DNA of 64,000 bases from Avimicrobium caecorum (GCA_904394705.1 CAJFNJ010000035.1:7855-71854); one strand, 5' to 3'; positions 50,901 to 60,464 are shown, numbered from the stretch's first letter. Notes: generated from the letters alone by a model not told the origin. Program-made: numbers and translations.

Positions 50901-53900
50901 GCTCTCCCGGATGGTCAGCCCCGGGACAGCGGTGTTCACAGTCACCTGTGCCTGCTTCTCCCCGGCGTCATACTCGTGCCGGGTATCGCTCACGGTGCAG
51001 GTCACCGGAGCTCTGGCGATGACAGCGGTAACAGTGCCGTCCGCCCGGGCCGAAAGCCCGTAGCTGTCCACGGCTGTGACGGTGCAGGTGCAGGGATATT
51101 CCCCGGCACTGGCGGCAGGGAAGGTATGGACGGAGGTGTCCCCAAGGAGCTGCCCGTCCGCGTCGTACCACTGGTAGGAGAAGGTGACGCCGTCCGCGGC
51201 ATGGGCGGCGCTGGCGGTGAGGGTCAGATCTCCGCCGTTGTAGACAAAGGGCGCTGTTTCACTGCCGGAGTAGGCGGCAGATACCGAAACCGAGGGCGCC
51301 GACAGGGTCCAGACGGCGGTGAGGGTGAAATCTCCGGTGACCGGCTGGGCAAAGTCCCAGACAGTGCCGTCCTTCTGCCAGCCGGTGAAGGTATAGCCGG
51401 TGCGGTGGGGATTGGCGGTCCGGGTGAGGGTGCCGCCCGAGAGCACCAGACGGTGGGGAAGCGGGTCAATGCCGTCCGACCGGAAGCTGACCCGGTGGAG
51501 GGTCACGGTGCGCACGGGGCTTTCGCTTCCGGCGCCGGTGACCGCCTTGAAGGAGTAGGTCCCCGTTTCGGTGAGGGTGAGGGTATCCGAATCCAGCTGC
51601 TGATACCCGCCGCCGTCCTGAGCGTACCAGAGGGTGAGCCCCGAAGCCCCCGCCGGTCCGGCGGAGACGGTCAGGACAGCCCGCTCCTGCTGGTTTTCAA
51701 GCCCCTCGGCCTGGGTGACAGTGGGGATAGCCGGAACAGTGCCGTCGGCATGGATCTCCCCGGAGAAGCCCCGGGTGACATTGCCCGCCTGGTCGGTGAC
51801 CTCATAGTAGAGGTGGCGGTCGCTGCTGCTGGCGGTGGAGACGGTCACCGATTCCGCGGCGGCATGTTCGGTGAGGCCGTCAGTGGGATAGGAGGCGTTG
51901 TCGCTGGTGAAGTGGGTCCGGACGCTGCCGATGCCGCTGTCCCTGTCCGAGAGGGTGAGGGTGATCTCCGCCTTCGGCTGCCAGCCGGAGGACACTTCGG
52001 AGAGCTGTACTTCCGGCGGGGCGGTGTCGATCCCCGACACGGTGAAGCTCTGCCGGGTCTGGTTGCCGGCCTGATCGGTGAGGATCAGGATATAGCTGCC
52101 GTTTTCCGGGACGGCAAAGGTGTTGCCGATGACGGGGATTTCGTCCTCGCTTCCCAGCTTCTTATAGTATACCGAGGCCACACCGCTGCCGCCGTAGCCG
52201 GTCACTTCCCCGGCTGTATTGTAGAGCGGGGTGAGGTCATCGGTGAGGCCCTGGAGGGTGACGGTCTTTTCGCCGTTGATCCAGCCGGAGGGCACCGAAA
52301 TGCCGGTGACCATCGGGCCCTGCCGGTCGATCCAGTTTACCAGCACCGAACTTTCGGCAGAGCGTCCCCGGTTATCCAGCACTGTGATGGTGTAGAGACC
52401 GTTCTGGTTCACCGCAAAGCTGCCGGAGAGGTCGCTGGTCTGGGTCTCTGCCGCCGTGGGCAGGCCATAGAGGGTATAGGGGGTATCTCCGGTTCTGCCG
52501 GTGAGCCTCCACTCCAGGGTGACATCGCCGCTGGTCCAGGCAGTGGGCGCTCCGGAGAGGGCCAGGGTCAGGCTGCCGTCCGGGGCGGCCTGGACGGTAT
52601 AGGCGCCGGAATCCCAGGTGAGGGTATTGCCCGCCTGGTCGGACGCCTTCAGGTGGAGGTAGACGGTTTCAGCATCGGGATTCTGGCTCTGGTAATCAAA
52701 GAGGTACCGCCCGCCGCTCTCGGCGGCAGTCTGCCAGCCGCCGGAGGGCGCCGAGGCCGAGCCGGTGAAGCAGTACTGCACCGACTGGACCCCCGAGAGG
52801 GCATCGCTGATCACGGCGCTGAATACCAGGCCTGCCGCCGGAGGTGTGGCCTGGTTGGGCTCGCGCACTTCCTCCAGAACGGGGGCGGCAGTGTCAATGC
52901 CAGTGATCTCCACCGCCTGGGTGAGGGTCTCCTCCCCATGGGTAAGGGTGAAGGAGTACCAGCCGTTCTCTGTGACCGTCCGGCTGCCGGTGACAGGCTG
53001 TTCCTGTCCGTCCGGGCCGGTCATGGTGACAGCGGCGTCCGCCGGGGTATAGGCAAGGACAATGGTGCGCTCTCTTGCCCAGCCGGTATTGTCCGCCGAG
53101 GCGGTGAGGGTGGGCAGCACCGTGTCTGCCGGGAAGGTGAAGGAGGTATACGCATGGGCGGCGGCACCGGTGCCGTCATACTCCGCCAGGATATGCAGGT
53201 ACCAGGTTTCGCCGCCGGCCTGCCGGGTGGAGAGGGTTTCGCCGCTCTGGAACTCCTGCCAGCCGTTCACCGGGAGGGTTTCGCTCCGGGTCCAGACAAA
53301 CTTCTGCACGGTGGCATTCTGCACACTGACAGCGGCGCTGGCGGTGCCGTCGGTCACGCCCTTGTTCTCGATGGAGATGACCGGCACTCTGGTGTCCACC
53401 GAGGTATCAATGGAACCGCCCCCCGAGGAGGTGCCGGCGCCGGAAACATCGCACATATCCTTGATGAAGTCCGTGCCTTCAATGGAATCAACCCGGAAGT
53501 CAGAGGCTGCGTTCTCCGGTACGGTGCCGGTGAAGTAGAGCACATTGGTGTTTGCGCCGCCGGCGTACTGGAAGCTGCCCCAGCTGGTGCGCAGACTGAC
53601 TTGATCCAGACTGCTGTTGATGCCGTCCAGGATCTCATCAAAGATCAGCGAGACGGTCACCCTGTCGCCGGGCTTATAGGTGGTCTCTGCCATGGGGGCA
53701 ATGTCCAGAAGCTGGGGCTCCACGGCGTCATAGACCTGGATATGATGCTTTACCTCCTTGGTTGCCCATTTGTCGCTGCCGGAGCCGCAGGCACTGAAGC
53801 CCACGGTAACCTGTTCGGTGTCCAGCGGGAGGAAAAGAGCGTCCCCCGACTGACCGCTGCGGTAGTGATAGTCGGTCATGGTGCTGTTGATGGAAAAGCC

Positions 53901-56831
53901 GCTGGCGGGGAAGCTGTAATCATACCAGTCGGTCACTTTTTTGTTTTTTCCATGCTCAAACAGGGCGACATAGTACATGCCGGTCTGGTCGATGGAGGAG
54001 ATGCCGCTGTTGTAGAGCAGCTTGCCTTTCTTATCTACCGCTTCCGGATAGATCCCGAGATCCAGCGCATCGCCGGGCAGGATCTGGATGGCCTGGTAGC
54101 CGGACTCCTCTTCCTTGGCCTGGAAGGTGACATAGTACCGCAGGCTCTGGGCGGTATGGGTCCAGTAGTCCGCTCCGTTACGGGTCACCGAGGCTGTCTC
54201 CCGGGCGGATGTGTCGTTGCCGACGCCATCCTTATACCAGCCCCACCCGTCTGTGTCCTTATCGCCCCGGGACCGTTCCCACGGAGCGCCCTCTTTCGTG
54301 TATTCCTCGAACCACGCGGAGTCAGCTTTCATGCCGGTGGGCAGGGTGCACGCGGCAAAGCGGGTATCGCCCAGCGCGGCGCCGCCCTCCACCCGGAAGA
54401 TCTCCACCTGGTAGGTGCGGTCGGCATTCGTGTATGCGGTAGCGGGCTCATCGGCGCTGTATGCGGTGTTGGCGCCCATTTCGTTGATGGTGATGACGGC
54501 GCTTGTCTGCCCCTCCTGAAGGGTGACGGTGCCGGACTGGTGCTCAAAGTGGGTGCCGCCCACGGCAGAGCCGTTCACCGTGCGGTACGAGACCGTCTGT
54601 ACCCCGTCGGTGCCGTCCCGGGAGACGGTAAAGGTGTTGTCGCCGTTATTCTTGATGGTGACGGTGCCGTAGTTTTTGGCGCCGATGGAGAAGGTGATCT
54701 GCTGGCTGTAATAGGTGGTGCCGTCGGCGATGAGATAGGCCCGGGCATAGTAGGAAACCCCGTCCGCGATCTCAGCCCGGGCGGTGATGTTCTCCCCCTT
54801 GCCCGCCGGGGCAGAGGTATGGGAAGCGCCATTGTTGACGGTGAGGGTGGGGTTCTGCATGACGCCCCATACAAAGCCGGTTTCGGTCACAGTGAGGCCG
54901 CCGTCCGAAATGAGGACAGCGCTGAGGTCAAAGGTATTGCTCTCCCCCTGGCGCGCAGCCGAAGGAGTTCCCAGCTGCAATGGCTGGACGGCGGAGAGCA
55001 GCGTCACGGTTCTGGGTTCCGAGGTGTTCCCGGCGTGGTCGGTGGCGGTGAGGGCGGCAGAGCTGCCGTCCGCTGCCAGTTCGCACTGGATTGCGGCAAT
55101 ACCGGCAAAGGCCTCATCTCCGCCTGGGGAGACGGTGTCGGAGGCGGAGGCCAGGGCCAGTACCTGTGCCCGGATCTCCTCCTGGGAGGCTCCTCCAGGG
55201 ACTTTCAGCGTATCGGAGGAAACGGTTACCTCCGGCGGTTCCCGGTCGATGTTGGAAACGCTGACCTGTATGGGAATGGTGATGGTCTTTTCCACGCCGT
55301 CCAGGGTATAGGCAACGGTGATCTCCGCCGGTTGATCCGCAACATTTTCGGTGAGCGCCACCTCCGTCCGGTCGGTGCCGGAAGCCGGGGCATCGGTCAG
55401 CCCGCTGATGGTAAGGCTTTTGGCGGTCATGCCCTCGAGCATGGTGGCTTCAGCTGTGAAGGTGACTTCCTGAACGGCCTTGTTGGTGGGGGTGACGCCG
55501 TACTGGATCAGGGGATACTGTTCCGCCGCGGCGTCCGGGCCGGCATAGTACCAGGAAGCCTCGTCCCGGGCGAGGATCTGTTCGGTGACGGGGTCCTTGA
55601 GCAAGCCCACTACCCGGTAGGTGCCGCTTCCGGTGCCGGTGGGCAGGGTGAGCAGCGCCTGGTCGGTGAGGGCCCCGCTGCCGCTGGGGCTGCCGAAGGC
55701 TGCTGCCAGTGAGTTGCCCTTCTGGTCAAGCAGGGTGTATTCAGTCTTGTAGTCCTGGTCGCCCTGGGCCTGGATCTGCAGGTAAACCGGCAGGCTTACA
55801 TCCGGTTCATCGTCCGGCCCCCGGGCGATGATGGGGGTGCCCAGTTCCAGCGAAAAAGACTCCAGGGTATCCGGTTTTTCACCGCCGTCCAGCAGCAGCT
55901 GGAACCAGTCGATCTTCACCACCCAGCCTTCGCTGACGGTGATCTCCACATAGTTGCTGCCGCTTTGGATCAGGTCCACCGGCACTTCCAGCACAGTGGT
56001 GTTCCAGGAGGCATTGGTACCCGAGAGCTGCCCGATGGGAGTTCCATTCCAGGTGACAATGTCGGTTTCGCCGCCCTCCTCGTCCACATCGTAGGCCTTG
56101 ATGGCAAGGTAGGCGTTTTCCTGGGGAAGTTTTTCAGCGGGCACCTCCAGACGCGCTTCGATGGGGTGCTGGCTGTATTTCGGGCCGAGAATGCGGTCCA
56201 TGTCGTCATCCGGTTTGCCGCGGTGGGCGTTGTCCTCATTGTCCTCCCCAAGCAGGATGGTGCTGCCGCTGAGCCCCCGGGTGAGCAGCATGGCGCTCTG
56301 CAGCGAGGAATAGCCCTCGTCCACCAGCGTCTCCAGACTGAGCAGCTCCGGGTCGGGGTCACTGGCAGCTGCCGGGTCGGATTCCATCTCCTCCGGAGAA
56401 TCCAGTTCTGCCTCACCCTCTTCCCCGGGGACAGTCTCCCCATCCGGGAGCGGCTCTGTACCGGAGTCAGTCTCCCCGTCCGGAGCAGGGGCTTCCACAG
56501 GCGGATTCTCCTGGGAGGACAGACCGCCGCAGGATTCATCATGGACATGGGTGCATTCGGTCACGGCGGTATAGCAGCTTCCGGAATGGGTGTGTTCCCC
56601 GGATTCCTCCAGAGGACAGGTCAGTTCCAGACGGATGCAGTTCTCGCCGCAGATGTGGGTGCAGCCGCTGTCCGGGGCGTCAGACGGGAGTTCCCCGGTC
56701 TGTTCCGGCACAGCCCCGCCGGACAGTTCCGCATAACTGCCGGACTGGGCATACACACTGGGACAGCAGGAAGACCCTGCGATCACCGCCGCAAGCAAAA
56801 CAGACAGGATTCGATGGCGCAACTTGTTCAT
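47967..56831 (-). CDS. Giant multidomain surface protein (2954 residues)
   Basis: Signal peptide (1-28, SVYA). Cys/His-rich region 57-102 (CTHICGENC, HTHSGSCYTAVTECTHVHDESC), a repeat type seen in gut Clostridia surface proteins. Calx-beta-like domain about 722-790 (GTVTIKNNGDNTFTVSRDG). Many Ig-like repeats with GIDTAAP spacers (about 1300-1750). InlB/Listeria-Bacteroides repeats at about 1780-1840 and 2463-2543 (RTGYTFTGWQ, RTGYQFIGWE). YDG/MBG-type strands 2110-2380. Carboxypeptidase-regulatory-like domain 2535-2607. Pro/Glu stalk 2803-2867, then C-terminal hydrophobic segments (2872-2950) with no LPxTG, so anchoring is probably by membrane insertion. ATG 56831 follows GAGGAGG. Probably an adhesin; ligand unknown. 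Confidence 0.85.
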   Translation of the reverse strand: MNKLRHRILSVLLAAVIAGSSCCPSVYAQSGSYAELSGGAVPEQTGELPSDAPDSGCTHICGENCIRLELTCPLEESGEHTHSGSCYTAVTECTHVHDESCGGLSSQENPPVEAPAPDGETDSGTEPLPDGETVPGEEGEAELDSPEEMESDPAAASDPDPELLSLETLVDEGYSSLQSAMLLTRGLSGSTILLGEDNEDNAHRGKPDDDMDRILGPKYSQHPIEARLEVPAEKLPQENAYLAIKAYDVDEEGGETDIVTWNGTPIGQLSGTNASWNTTVLEVPVDLIQSGSNYVEITVSEGWVVKIDWFQLLLDGGEKPDTLESFSLELGTPIIARGPDDEPDVSLPVYLQIQAQGDQDYKTEYTLLDQKGNSLAAAFGSPSGSGALTDQALLTLPTGTGSGTYRVVGLLKDPVTEQILARDEASWYYAGPDAAAEQYPLIQYGVTPTNKAVQEVTFTAEATMLEGMTAKSLTISGLTDAPASGTDRTEVALTENVADQPAEITVAYTLDGVEKTITIPIQVSVSNIDREPPEVTVSSDTLKVPGGASQEEIRAQVLALASASDTVSPGGDEAFAGIAAIQCELAADGSSAALTATDHAGNTSEPRTVTLLSAVQPLQLGTPSAARQGESNTFDLSAVLISDGGLTVTETGFVWGVMQNPTLTVNNGASHTSAPAGKGENITARAEIADGVSYYARAYLIADGTTYYSQQITFSIGAKNYGTVTIKNNGDNTFTVSRDGTDGVQTVSYRTVNGSAVGGTHFEHQSGTVTLQEGQTSAVITINEMGANTAYSADEPATAYTNADRTYQVEIFRVEGGAALGDTRFAACTLPTGMKADSAWFEEYTKEGAPWERSRGDKDTDGWGWYKDGVGNDTSARETASVTRNGADYWTHTAQSLRYYVTFQAKEEESGYQAIQILPGDALDLGIYPEAVDKKGKLLYNSGISSIDQTGMYYVALFEHGKNKKVTDWYDYSFPASGFSINSTMTDYHYRSGQSGDALFLPLDTEQVTVGFSACGSGSDKWATKEVKHHIQVYDAVEPQLLDIAPMAETTYKPGDRVTVSLIFDEILDGINSSLDQVSLRTSWGSFQYAGGANTNVLYFTGTVPENAASDFRVDSIEGTDFIKDMCDVSGAGTSSGGGSIDTSVDTRVPVISIENKGVTDGTASAAVSVQNATVQKFVWTRSETLPVNGWQEFQSGETLSTRQAGGETWYLHILAEYDGTGAAAHAYTSFTFPADTVLPTLTASADNTGWARERTIVLAYTPADAAVTMTGPDGQEQPVTGSRTVTENGWYSFTLTHGEETLTQAVEITGIDTAAPVLEEVREPNQATPPAAGLVFSAVISDALSGVQSVQYCFTGSASAPSGGWQTAAESGGRYLFDYQSQNPDAETVYLHLKASDQAGNTLTWDSGAYTVQAAPDGSLTLALSGAPTAWTSGDVTLEWRLTGRTGDTPYTLYGLPTAAETQTSDLSGSFAVNQNGLYTITVLDNRGRSAESSVLVNWIDRQGPMVTGISVPSGWINGEKTVTLQGLTDDLTPLYNTAGEVTGYGGSGVASVYYKKLGSEDEIPVIGNTFAVPENGSYILILTDQAGNQTRQSFTVSGIDTAPPEVQLSEVSSGWQPKAEITLTLSDRDSGIGSVRTHFTSDNASYPTDGLTEHAAAESVTVSTASSSDRHLYYEVTDQAGNVTRGFSGEIHADGTVPAIPTVTQAEGLENQQERAVLTVSAGPAGASGLTLWYAQDGGGYQQLDSDTLTLTETGTYSFKAVTGAGSESPVRTVTLHRVSFRSDGIDPLPHRLVLSGGTLTRTANPHRTGYTFTGWQKDGTVWDFAQPVTGDFTLTAVWTLSAPSVSVSAAYSGSETAPFVYNGGDLTLTASAAHAADGVTFSYQWYDADGQLLGDTSVHTFPAASAGEYPCTCTVTAVDSYGLSARADGTVTAVIARAPVTCTVSDTRHEYDAGEKQAQVTVNTAVPGLTIRESDYTVRYEQGGTPVTPVNTGSYDIILTLENDNLRFDGTDDSLREQKAGTLEITGTAYPEADAMTWPEAGALTYGETLRESVLTGGDQQGKGTYAWKTPEAIPTVENTGCTVVFTPDDPNYAPVEHTVSVAVAPRKLTIAGITAQNRVYDPDSTAVTLTGGSLDESAIVIRDGVPDDAALDSTRARGTIAVPDAGTALPVTVSGYALTGADAVNYTLAQPDYVTVDIARAAGSGSVTIAGWTYGDTPSQPVVVSDTNSTGSLTFRYTGTLSDGTAYDSPDLPSEAGSYQAAVTFAATGNYEAVTVQSGPFTVAQRRITATWKGLDTVYNGLPQSPEIAGLVGVVPADQGKVTVLTQTTEQTDAGSYPGVTARLSGERSRNYLLGNGTVTFVIRPAAVLFQSSENSVPYDGQPHTARVTAQALGQEFDRITLRYQSTDGPATDAPTEPGRYTILAEITDSNYRHTGSADGSPEPVGILEIYQTAAPAVYPITFLPGAEEVTGTPPSLPDSLAGNLLFLPGSGTLERTGYQFIGWESGGRIYQPGASFTMPASAVTFTAVWAEASGEIGGSVVWDDESDPQPAGQVLITLTRGNQTLDEVLTDADGSFAFRQLPPGAYNLVASYGEITQTEKILLTGSETAQCTIRLPRGKTNSVLKVLDGAPDVVVGNLDRLFDQQPDQVYTEADRTLVESGGKVEICMTVQDSSPAPGSALEEAVQNAGSFREGLTLALTLEKSRFEASGASLGGTEPISESNLLMEIVIPLDGGLQNCREYRVLREHDGGIEEIPAAGNQWGEYFVLNEDRTVLTIFAKRFSDYAVLYSNAQPDHGGDDSDSDDSSDSPAPAVTEPSEPAELPPENTVTPAPETAPEPDTSAVPESPEEPESPAPEQPAEPSSTTDIPTGKPFVLLSAVGAAVAVLLAALRHPNRGRSRLPAALTAAGAVGVALLTTGWNGFVLASPWTLAVAGLALLTGWLTRPDGK

Positions 56832-57019
56832 AAAAGCCTCCTCGCAGATAAAAAAGGCAGCAGTCCTCTGCTGAAACTGAGAGGATCAGCTGCACTTGAC
56901 GGCTTGTTAGCCTTATGCTATTTTAAGTTTAGCTTCAGGGTGAAAATTTTGTATGGTTTGTGCAAAATTGATCTGAATTTGCGTCATATTTGACGGTATG
57001 GAAGGAGGCAGCCGGCCCG
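56832..57019. promoter_or_regulatory. Divergent promoter region of surface protein and LytTR regulator
   Basis: 188 bp, AT-rich in the middle. It contains TTTGTGCAAAA at 56957-56967, the same palindrome as at 2446-2457 upstream of the other surface-protein gene. No clear LytTR direct repeats are seen. Confidence 0.5.
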
Positions 57020-57763
57020 ATGAAAATAGCAGTCTGTGATGACCGCCCGGAACATCTCAGAAAAATCCGGGAACTTCTGGAAAAATATCAGCAGACCCGT
57101 CCGGGACTGGAGAGCCAGGCAGAGTATTTTCTCAGCGGAGCAGAGCTTCTGGACCAGGCGGAGGAGCGGGGCGGATATGACCTCTATCTTCTGGATATTC
57201 TCATGCCGGGGGAGAATGGGATCTCGGTGGGGAAGCGGCTGCGTCAGATGGGCAAGCAGGGGGAACTGATCTTCCTCACCAGTTCCAACGACTATGCCGC
57301 TGACAGTTATGAGGTCCGGGCCTTTTTCTATCTGCTCAAGCCGGTGGAGGAGGAAAAGCTGTTCCGGGTGCTGGATCAGGCGGTGGAAAAGCTGACCCAG
57401 CAGGAGAAAAAGACCCTGCTGCTGGAGACCCGGGAGGGAACCCGATGTATTCCGCTGGACCGGATTCTCTATGCGGAGCGGGCCGGACGGGTGATGCGCT
57501 GTCACTGCACCGATGGGGTTCTGGATTCCCAGACCCTGCGGATGCCCTTCCGGGAAGCCGCGGCGCCGCTGCTGGCAGACCCGCGGTTTTATCTGTGCGG
57601 CGCCAGTTTTGTGCTGAACTTCCGGCATGTCACCGGTATCAAGGGGCAGGAGGCGCTGCTGGACAATGGTGAGGCCCTGACCCTGCCCCGGACAGCGGCC
57701 GTGGAGTTCAAACGGGCCTGGGGAGACTATTGGCTGAAGGAGAATGCCAGATGGATCATATGA
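57020..57763 (+). CDS. LytTR family response regulator (AgrA-like)
   Basis: 247 residues. Receiver domain: D7/D8 acidic pair (AVCDDRP), phospho-acceptor D59 (LYLLDILMPG), and KPVEEEKLF. LytTR DNA-binding domain from about 130 (TLLLETREGTRCIPLDRILYAER, AFYLCGASFVLNFRHVTGIKG). It is phosphorylated by the kinase encoded next (12-base overlap) and acts on promoters of the agr/virulence type. ATG 57020 follows GGAAGGAGG. Divergent from the giant surface protein, a likely target. Confidence 0.9.
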   Translation: MKIAVCDDRPEHLRKIRELLEKYQQTRPGLESQAEYFLSGAELLDQAEERGGYDLYLLDILMPGENGISVGKRLRQMGKQGELIFLTSSNDYAADSYEVRAFFYLLKPVEEEKLFRVLDQAVEKLTQQEKKTLLLETREGTRCIPLDRILYAERAGRVMRCHCTDGVLDSQTLRMPFREAAAPLLADPRFYLCGASFVLNFRHVTGIKGQEALLDNGEALTLPRTAAVEFKRAWGDYWLKENARWII

Positions 57764-59028
57764 TGTTCCTGTTGTTCCGGGCCTATTTCATCACCCTGAT
57801 GACAGTGGGAATGATGGCGAGTCTGACCGAGTTCCGTTTCGGGCGCCGGAAGCTGCTGGGAATTATGGCAGTGTACAGTGCCTGGGTGGTGGGTTCCAGC
57901 CTGGCGCTGCTGTATTTCGGGGGAGAACTGCTGCTGCTCCGGCTGTTTTTGATCACCATCTCGGCTCCGGCGACCTTCCTCACCTACTGGGCAGCCAATG
58001 ATACCCCGACCCAGGCGGTTTTCAACTATATGACCCAGATCCTGCTGTCGGTGCTGGCGGCATCGGTGATCCGTCATATCACCAGCGTACTGGGACTGTC
58101 GGCGCTGATGAATATCCTGCTGATGGGAATATTTTATGGCACAGCCATCTATCTGGAATGGCGCTTCCTGCGCAAACCGTTCCGGGTGCTGATCCAGGCA
58201 ATTCCCGCCCATTGGGGAATCCTGACCCTGATCCCCTGTGTATTCTGTGCCTATCTTATCTTTGTGGCGTCCTGGCCGGGCAGCTATCTGGACAACCCGG
58301 TGCAGATGATCTATGCCTATGCCGCGGTAGTTCCGCTGGTGGTTGTGTATATTGCGGTGTTCCGGAGCCTTCTGGGACAGTACCGCATCCAGATGGAACG
58401 GCAGAATGCGGCGCTGCTGACGGTGCAGATCTCAGCTCTCCGGGAGAAGCTGCATGAGATGGAAGAGGTGGAGGAGAGAATCCGGGTGCAGCGGCATGAT
58501 CTGCGCCATCAGCTCCAGACCGCTGCCGAACTGCTGTCCCGGGGAGACCGGGAATCGGCGCTGAATTTCCTGGATACAGCCCGGAAGCGGCTGGACGAGC
58601 GCAGGGAGATCCACTGGTGCCGGTCGCCGGTGCTGGATGCTGTATTTTCCTCCTATTTTGCCCAGGCACAGGGTCAGGGGGTTCTGGTGGAGGCAAAGAT
58701 CTCCCTGCCGGAACAGCTGCCGGCGGACGAAGGAGAGCTTGCCATTGTGATCGCCAATGCCCTGGAGAATGCCCTCCATGCCAATCTGGCTCTGCCCCGG
58801 GAGAACCGCAGGATCTCCTGCCGGATGATCGGCTATCCCGACCTCATGCTGGAGATTGTCAACCCGTTCCGCACGGCGGTGCGGTTTGATGAGGAGGGCT
58901 TCCCTGTCTCCCCGAAGGAGGGGCATGGCCTGGGGACCCAGTCCATCCGGTACTTCTGCCGGAAGTATGGAGCCGTGTGCTATTGGGAGACAAAGGACGA
59001 GCAGTTTGTGTTCCGCCTGATTCTCTGA
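57751..59028 (+). CDS. GHKL-domain sensor histidine kinase (AgrC-like)
   Basis: 425 residues, six to seven membrane helices (residues 4-205), then a dimerisation region with RVQRHDLRHQLQ (H249) as the phospho-accepting His. The GHKL ATPase half has IVIANALENALHANL (N box) and GHGLGTQSIRYF (G box). Typical AgrC relatives sense peptide signals; no AgrD/AgrB genes are seen here. ATG 57751 follows GAAGGAGA and overlaps the regulator gene. Clear paralogue of the orphan kinase at 61815. Confidence 0.9.
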   Translation: MDHMMFLLFRAYFITLMTVGMMASLTEFRFGRRKLLGIMAVYSAWVVGSSLALLYFGGELLLLRLFLITISAPATFLTYWAANDTPTQAVFNYMTQILLSVLAASVIRHITSVLGLSALMNILLMGIFYGTAIYLEWRFLRKPFRVLIQAIPAHWGILTLIPCVFCAYLIFVASWPGSYLDNPVQMIYAYAAVVPLVVVYIAVFRSLLGQYRIQMERQNAALLTVQISALREKLHEMEEVEERIRVQRHDLRHQLQTAAELLSRGDRESALNFLDTARKRLDERREIHWCRSPVLDAVFSSYFAQAQGQGVLVEAKISLPEQLPADEGELAIVIANALENALHANLALPRENRRISCRMIGYPDLMLEIVNPFRTAVRFDEEGFPVSPKEGHGLGTQSIRYFCRKYGAVCYWETKDEQFVFRLIL

Positions 59029-59043
59029 GCCAAAAACAGTGAT

Positions 59044-59082
59044 AAAAAGGGCTCCGCAGGGATTTTATGCGGAGCCTTTTTT
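59044..59082. terminator. Bidirectional terminator
   Basis: AAAAAGGGCTCCGCA and TGCGGAGCCTTTTTT arms. Confidence 0.9.
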
Positions 59083-59277
59083 GTGATGGAAGGGATCTCC
59101 TGCACGGACAGGGTAAAGCAATTGGAGAGTATCAGCGTCGGGATTTTCCATAAATCCTGCCTTTGCATGAAGCAGATCTCCGACGTTTCCGGACGGCTTT
59201 GCGGCCTGCGGCTGCGATGATTCGCCCTGGCCCGGAATGATCCGGCGGTGTCGGCCTGTATTCCCTGTCTCCTGCCG

Positions 59278-59305
59278 TTGCAGTCCCCCGGGAAACTGCT
59301 ATAAT
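59278..59305 (+). promoter_or_regulatory. Promoter of the 59353 lipoprotein gene
   Basis: TTGCAG (59278-59283), 16 bp, TATAAT (59300-59305). Confidence 0.7.
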
Positions 59306-59352
59306 AGGGGGAGAGAAGCGCTGCCTGCGCCATTTGGGAAGGAGAGGATCTT

Positions 59353-60423
59353 ATGTGGAAAAATCGTCTGCTCTGTCTGGGACTGGTGCTTTGCCTGCTG
59401 CTTGCGGGCTGCTCCGCGCAGCGGGGAGAGTCTGAGTCGTCCCAATCTTCTGAACTCAGCTCTCAGTCTTCCGAGCCCGGCTCCCAGTCTTCTGAATCCG
59501 GTTCCCAGACCTCCGAACCGGCGGAAGAGAAACCGGCTCTGCCCATCCAGGACAGCACCGGCTGGTCGGAGGGCATGGCTCAGATCGTGGAAACTGCGGC
59601 GGAGTATTTCATCGAGCAGCGGGACGGGGTTTCGGGCAGCGAGCTGACCGAAGCGGATGTGACCCGGCTGTGGTATCTGGTCAATACCATCTATGATGCC
59701 GATGATGTGGCCTTTGCAGATGAGATGGCAGCACCGCCCGAAGGTGTTCCCGCCGGTATTCTGTCCAAGTTCGTGGATTTTGATGAAGCCACCCGGTATC
59801 TTTTCACCAGCCATGGTTTGGAGCAGCTGCTCTCGGCCGAGATGGCAGGAGAGCCCTATATCTATCAGGCGGAGAATGGAGAGGTCTATCACCGCGGGCC
59901 GTATAAGACCGGTTATTCCTATCAGAATGTCATGACTGGCTATCGGGTTGTCAGCAGCGGTCCGGACAGCGCCCAGGTGGAGGTATCCTGGAGAATCGCA
60001 GCCCCACTGGACTGGGAAGGGGAGCGTCCCGAAGCCTTTACGACTCTGGTTCTGAAGCGGGAGGACAACCGCTGGAAGGTGGACAGTTATAATTTCCCGG
60101 AGGCGAGCTATCCTGAGGAGTTCACCATCACCGAGGAGATCCGGGTAAAGCTCACAGACGGAGCGAAGGAAACAACCCTTTCGGATGCCGCTGAAAAGGA
60201 ACAAATTGTCGCCCGTCTGAGGGAACTGACCCTGGGAACCGTCGTCCAGGAGGCGCCGGCCCAGGACTGCATTGCCATAGAGGCAGTGGACAATGGCGCA
60301 GTCTATCACATGTCGGCGGCGCCGGACGGTCGTGTATGGGATACCCTCTACGCCGATGGGGAGTGGGTTCTCTACCAGGCCGATCCCTCCTTCTATCAGG
60401 AGCTTCAGAGCCTTCTGGCATAA
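59353..60423 (+). CDS. Lipoprotein sharing a domain with the MecR1-like sensor
   Basis: 356 residues. Lipobox LAGC (Cys19), Ser/Glu-rich linker (about 22-60), then a globular domain. KFVDFDEATRYLFTSHGLEQLL, GEVYHRGPYKTGYSYQNVMTGY and the strand with WKVDSYNFPEASYPEEFTI line up with the end of the 887-residue MecR1-like protein (DYDRVIHSIFTPEAIEAYE, GRVWRLGPWKTGYSYAMALSG, WYVAEYTYPEEAF). The FTxxA...DGxxYxxG rhythm loosely recalls the IseA (DL-endopeptidase inhibitor) fold; that is a guess. Ribosome site GGAAGGAG. Confidence 0.78.
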   Translation: MWKNRLLCLGLVLCLLLAGCSAQRGESESSQSSELSSQSSEPGSQSSESGSQTSEPAEEKPALPIQDSTGWSEGMAQIVETAAEYFIEQRDGVSGSELTEADVTRLWYLVNTIYDADDVAFADEMAAPPEGVPAGILSKFVDFDEATRYLFTSHGLEQLLSAEMAGEPYIYQAENGEVYHRGPYKTGYSYQNVMTGYRVVSSGPDSAQVEVSWRIAAPLDWEGERPEAFTTLVLKREDNRWKVDSYNFPEASYPEEFTITEEIRVKLTDGAKETTLSDAAEKEQIVARLRELTLGTVVQEAPAQDCIAIEAVDNGAVYHMSAAPDGRVWDTLYADGEWVLYQADPSFYQELQSLLA

Positions 60424-60430
60424 AATCCGT

Positions 60431-60464
60431 AAAAACCAGCCGGGGTTTCCCCGGCTGGTTTTTT
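60431..60464 (+). terminator. Terminator of the 59353 lipoprotein gene
   Basis: AAAAACCAGCCGGGG, TTT, CCCCGGCTGGTTTTTT. Confidence 0.9.

Larger units (their letters stand above)
59029..59352. other. Intergenic region after the kinase gene
   Basis: Holds the terminator at 59044-59082 and the promoter at 59278-59305. The stretch 59090-59270 shows no gene; its minus strand has a short ORF with no ribosome site. Confidence 0.7.

Noticed and set aside
50529..55712. 1727-residue plus-strand ORF
   Set aside because: Shadow of the giant surface protein; Gly/Val-rich without domains.
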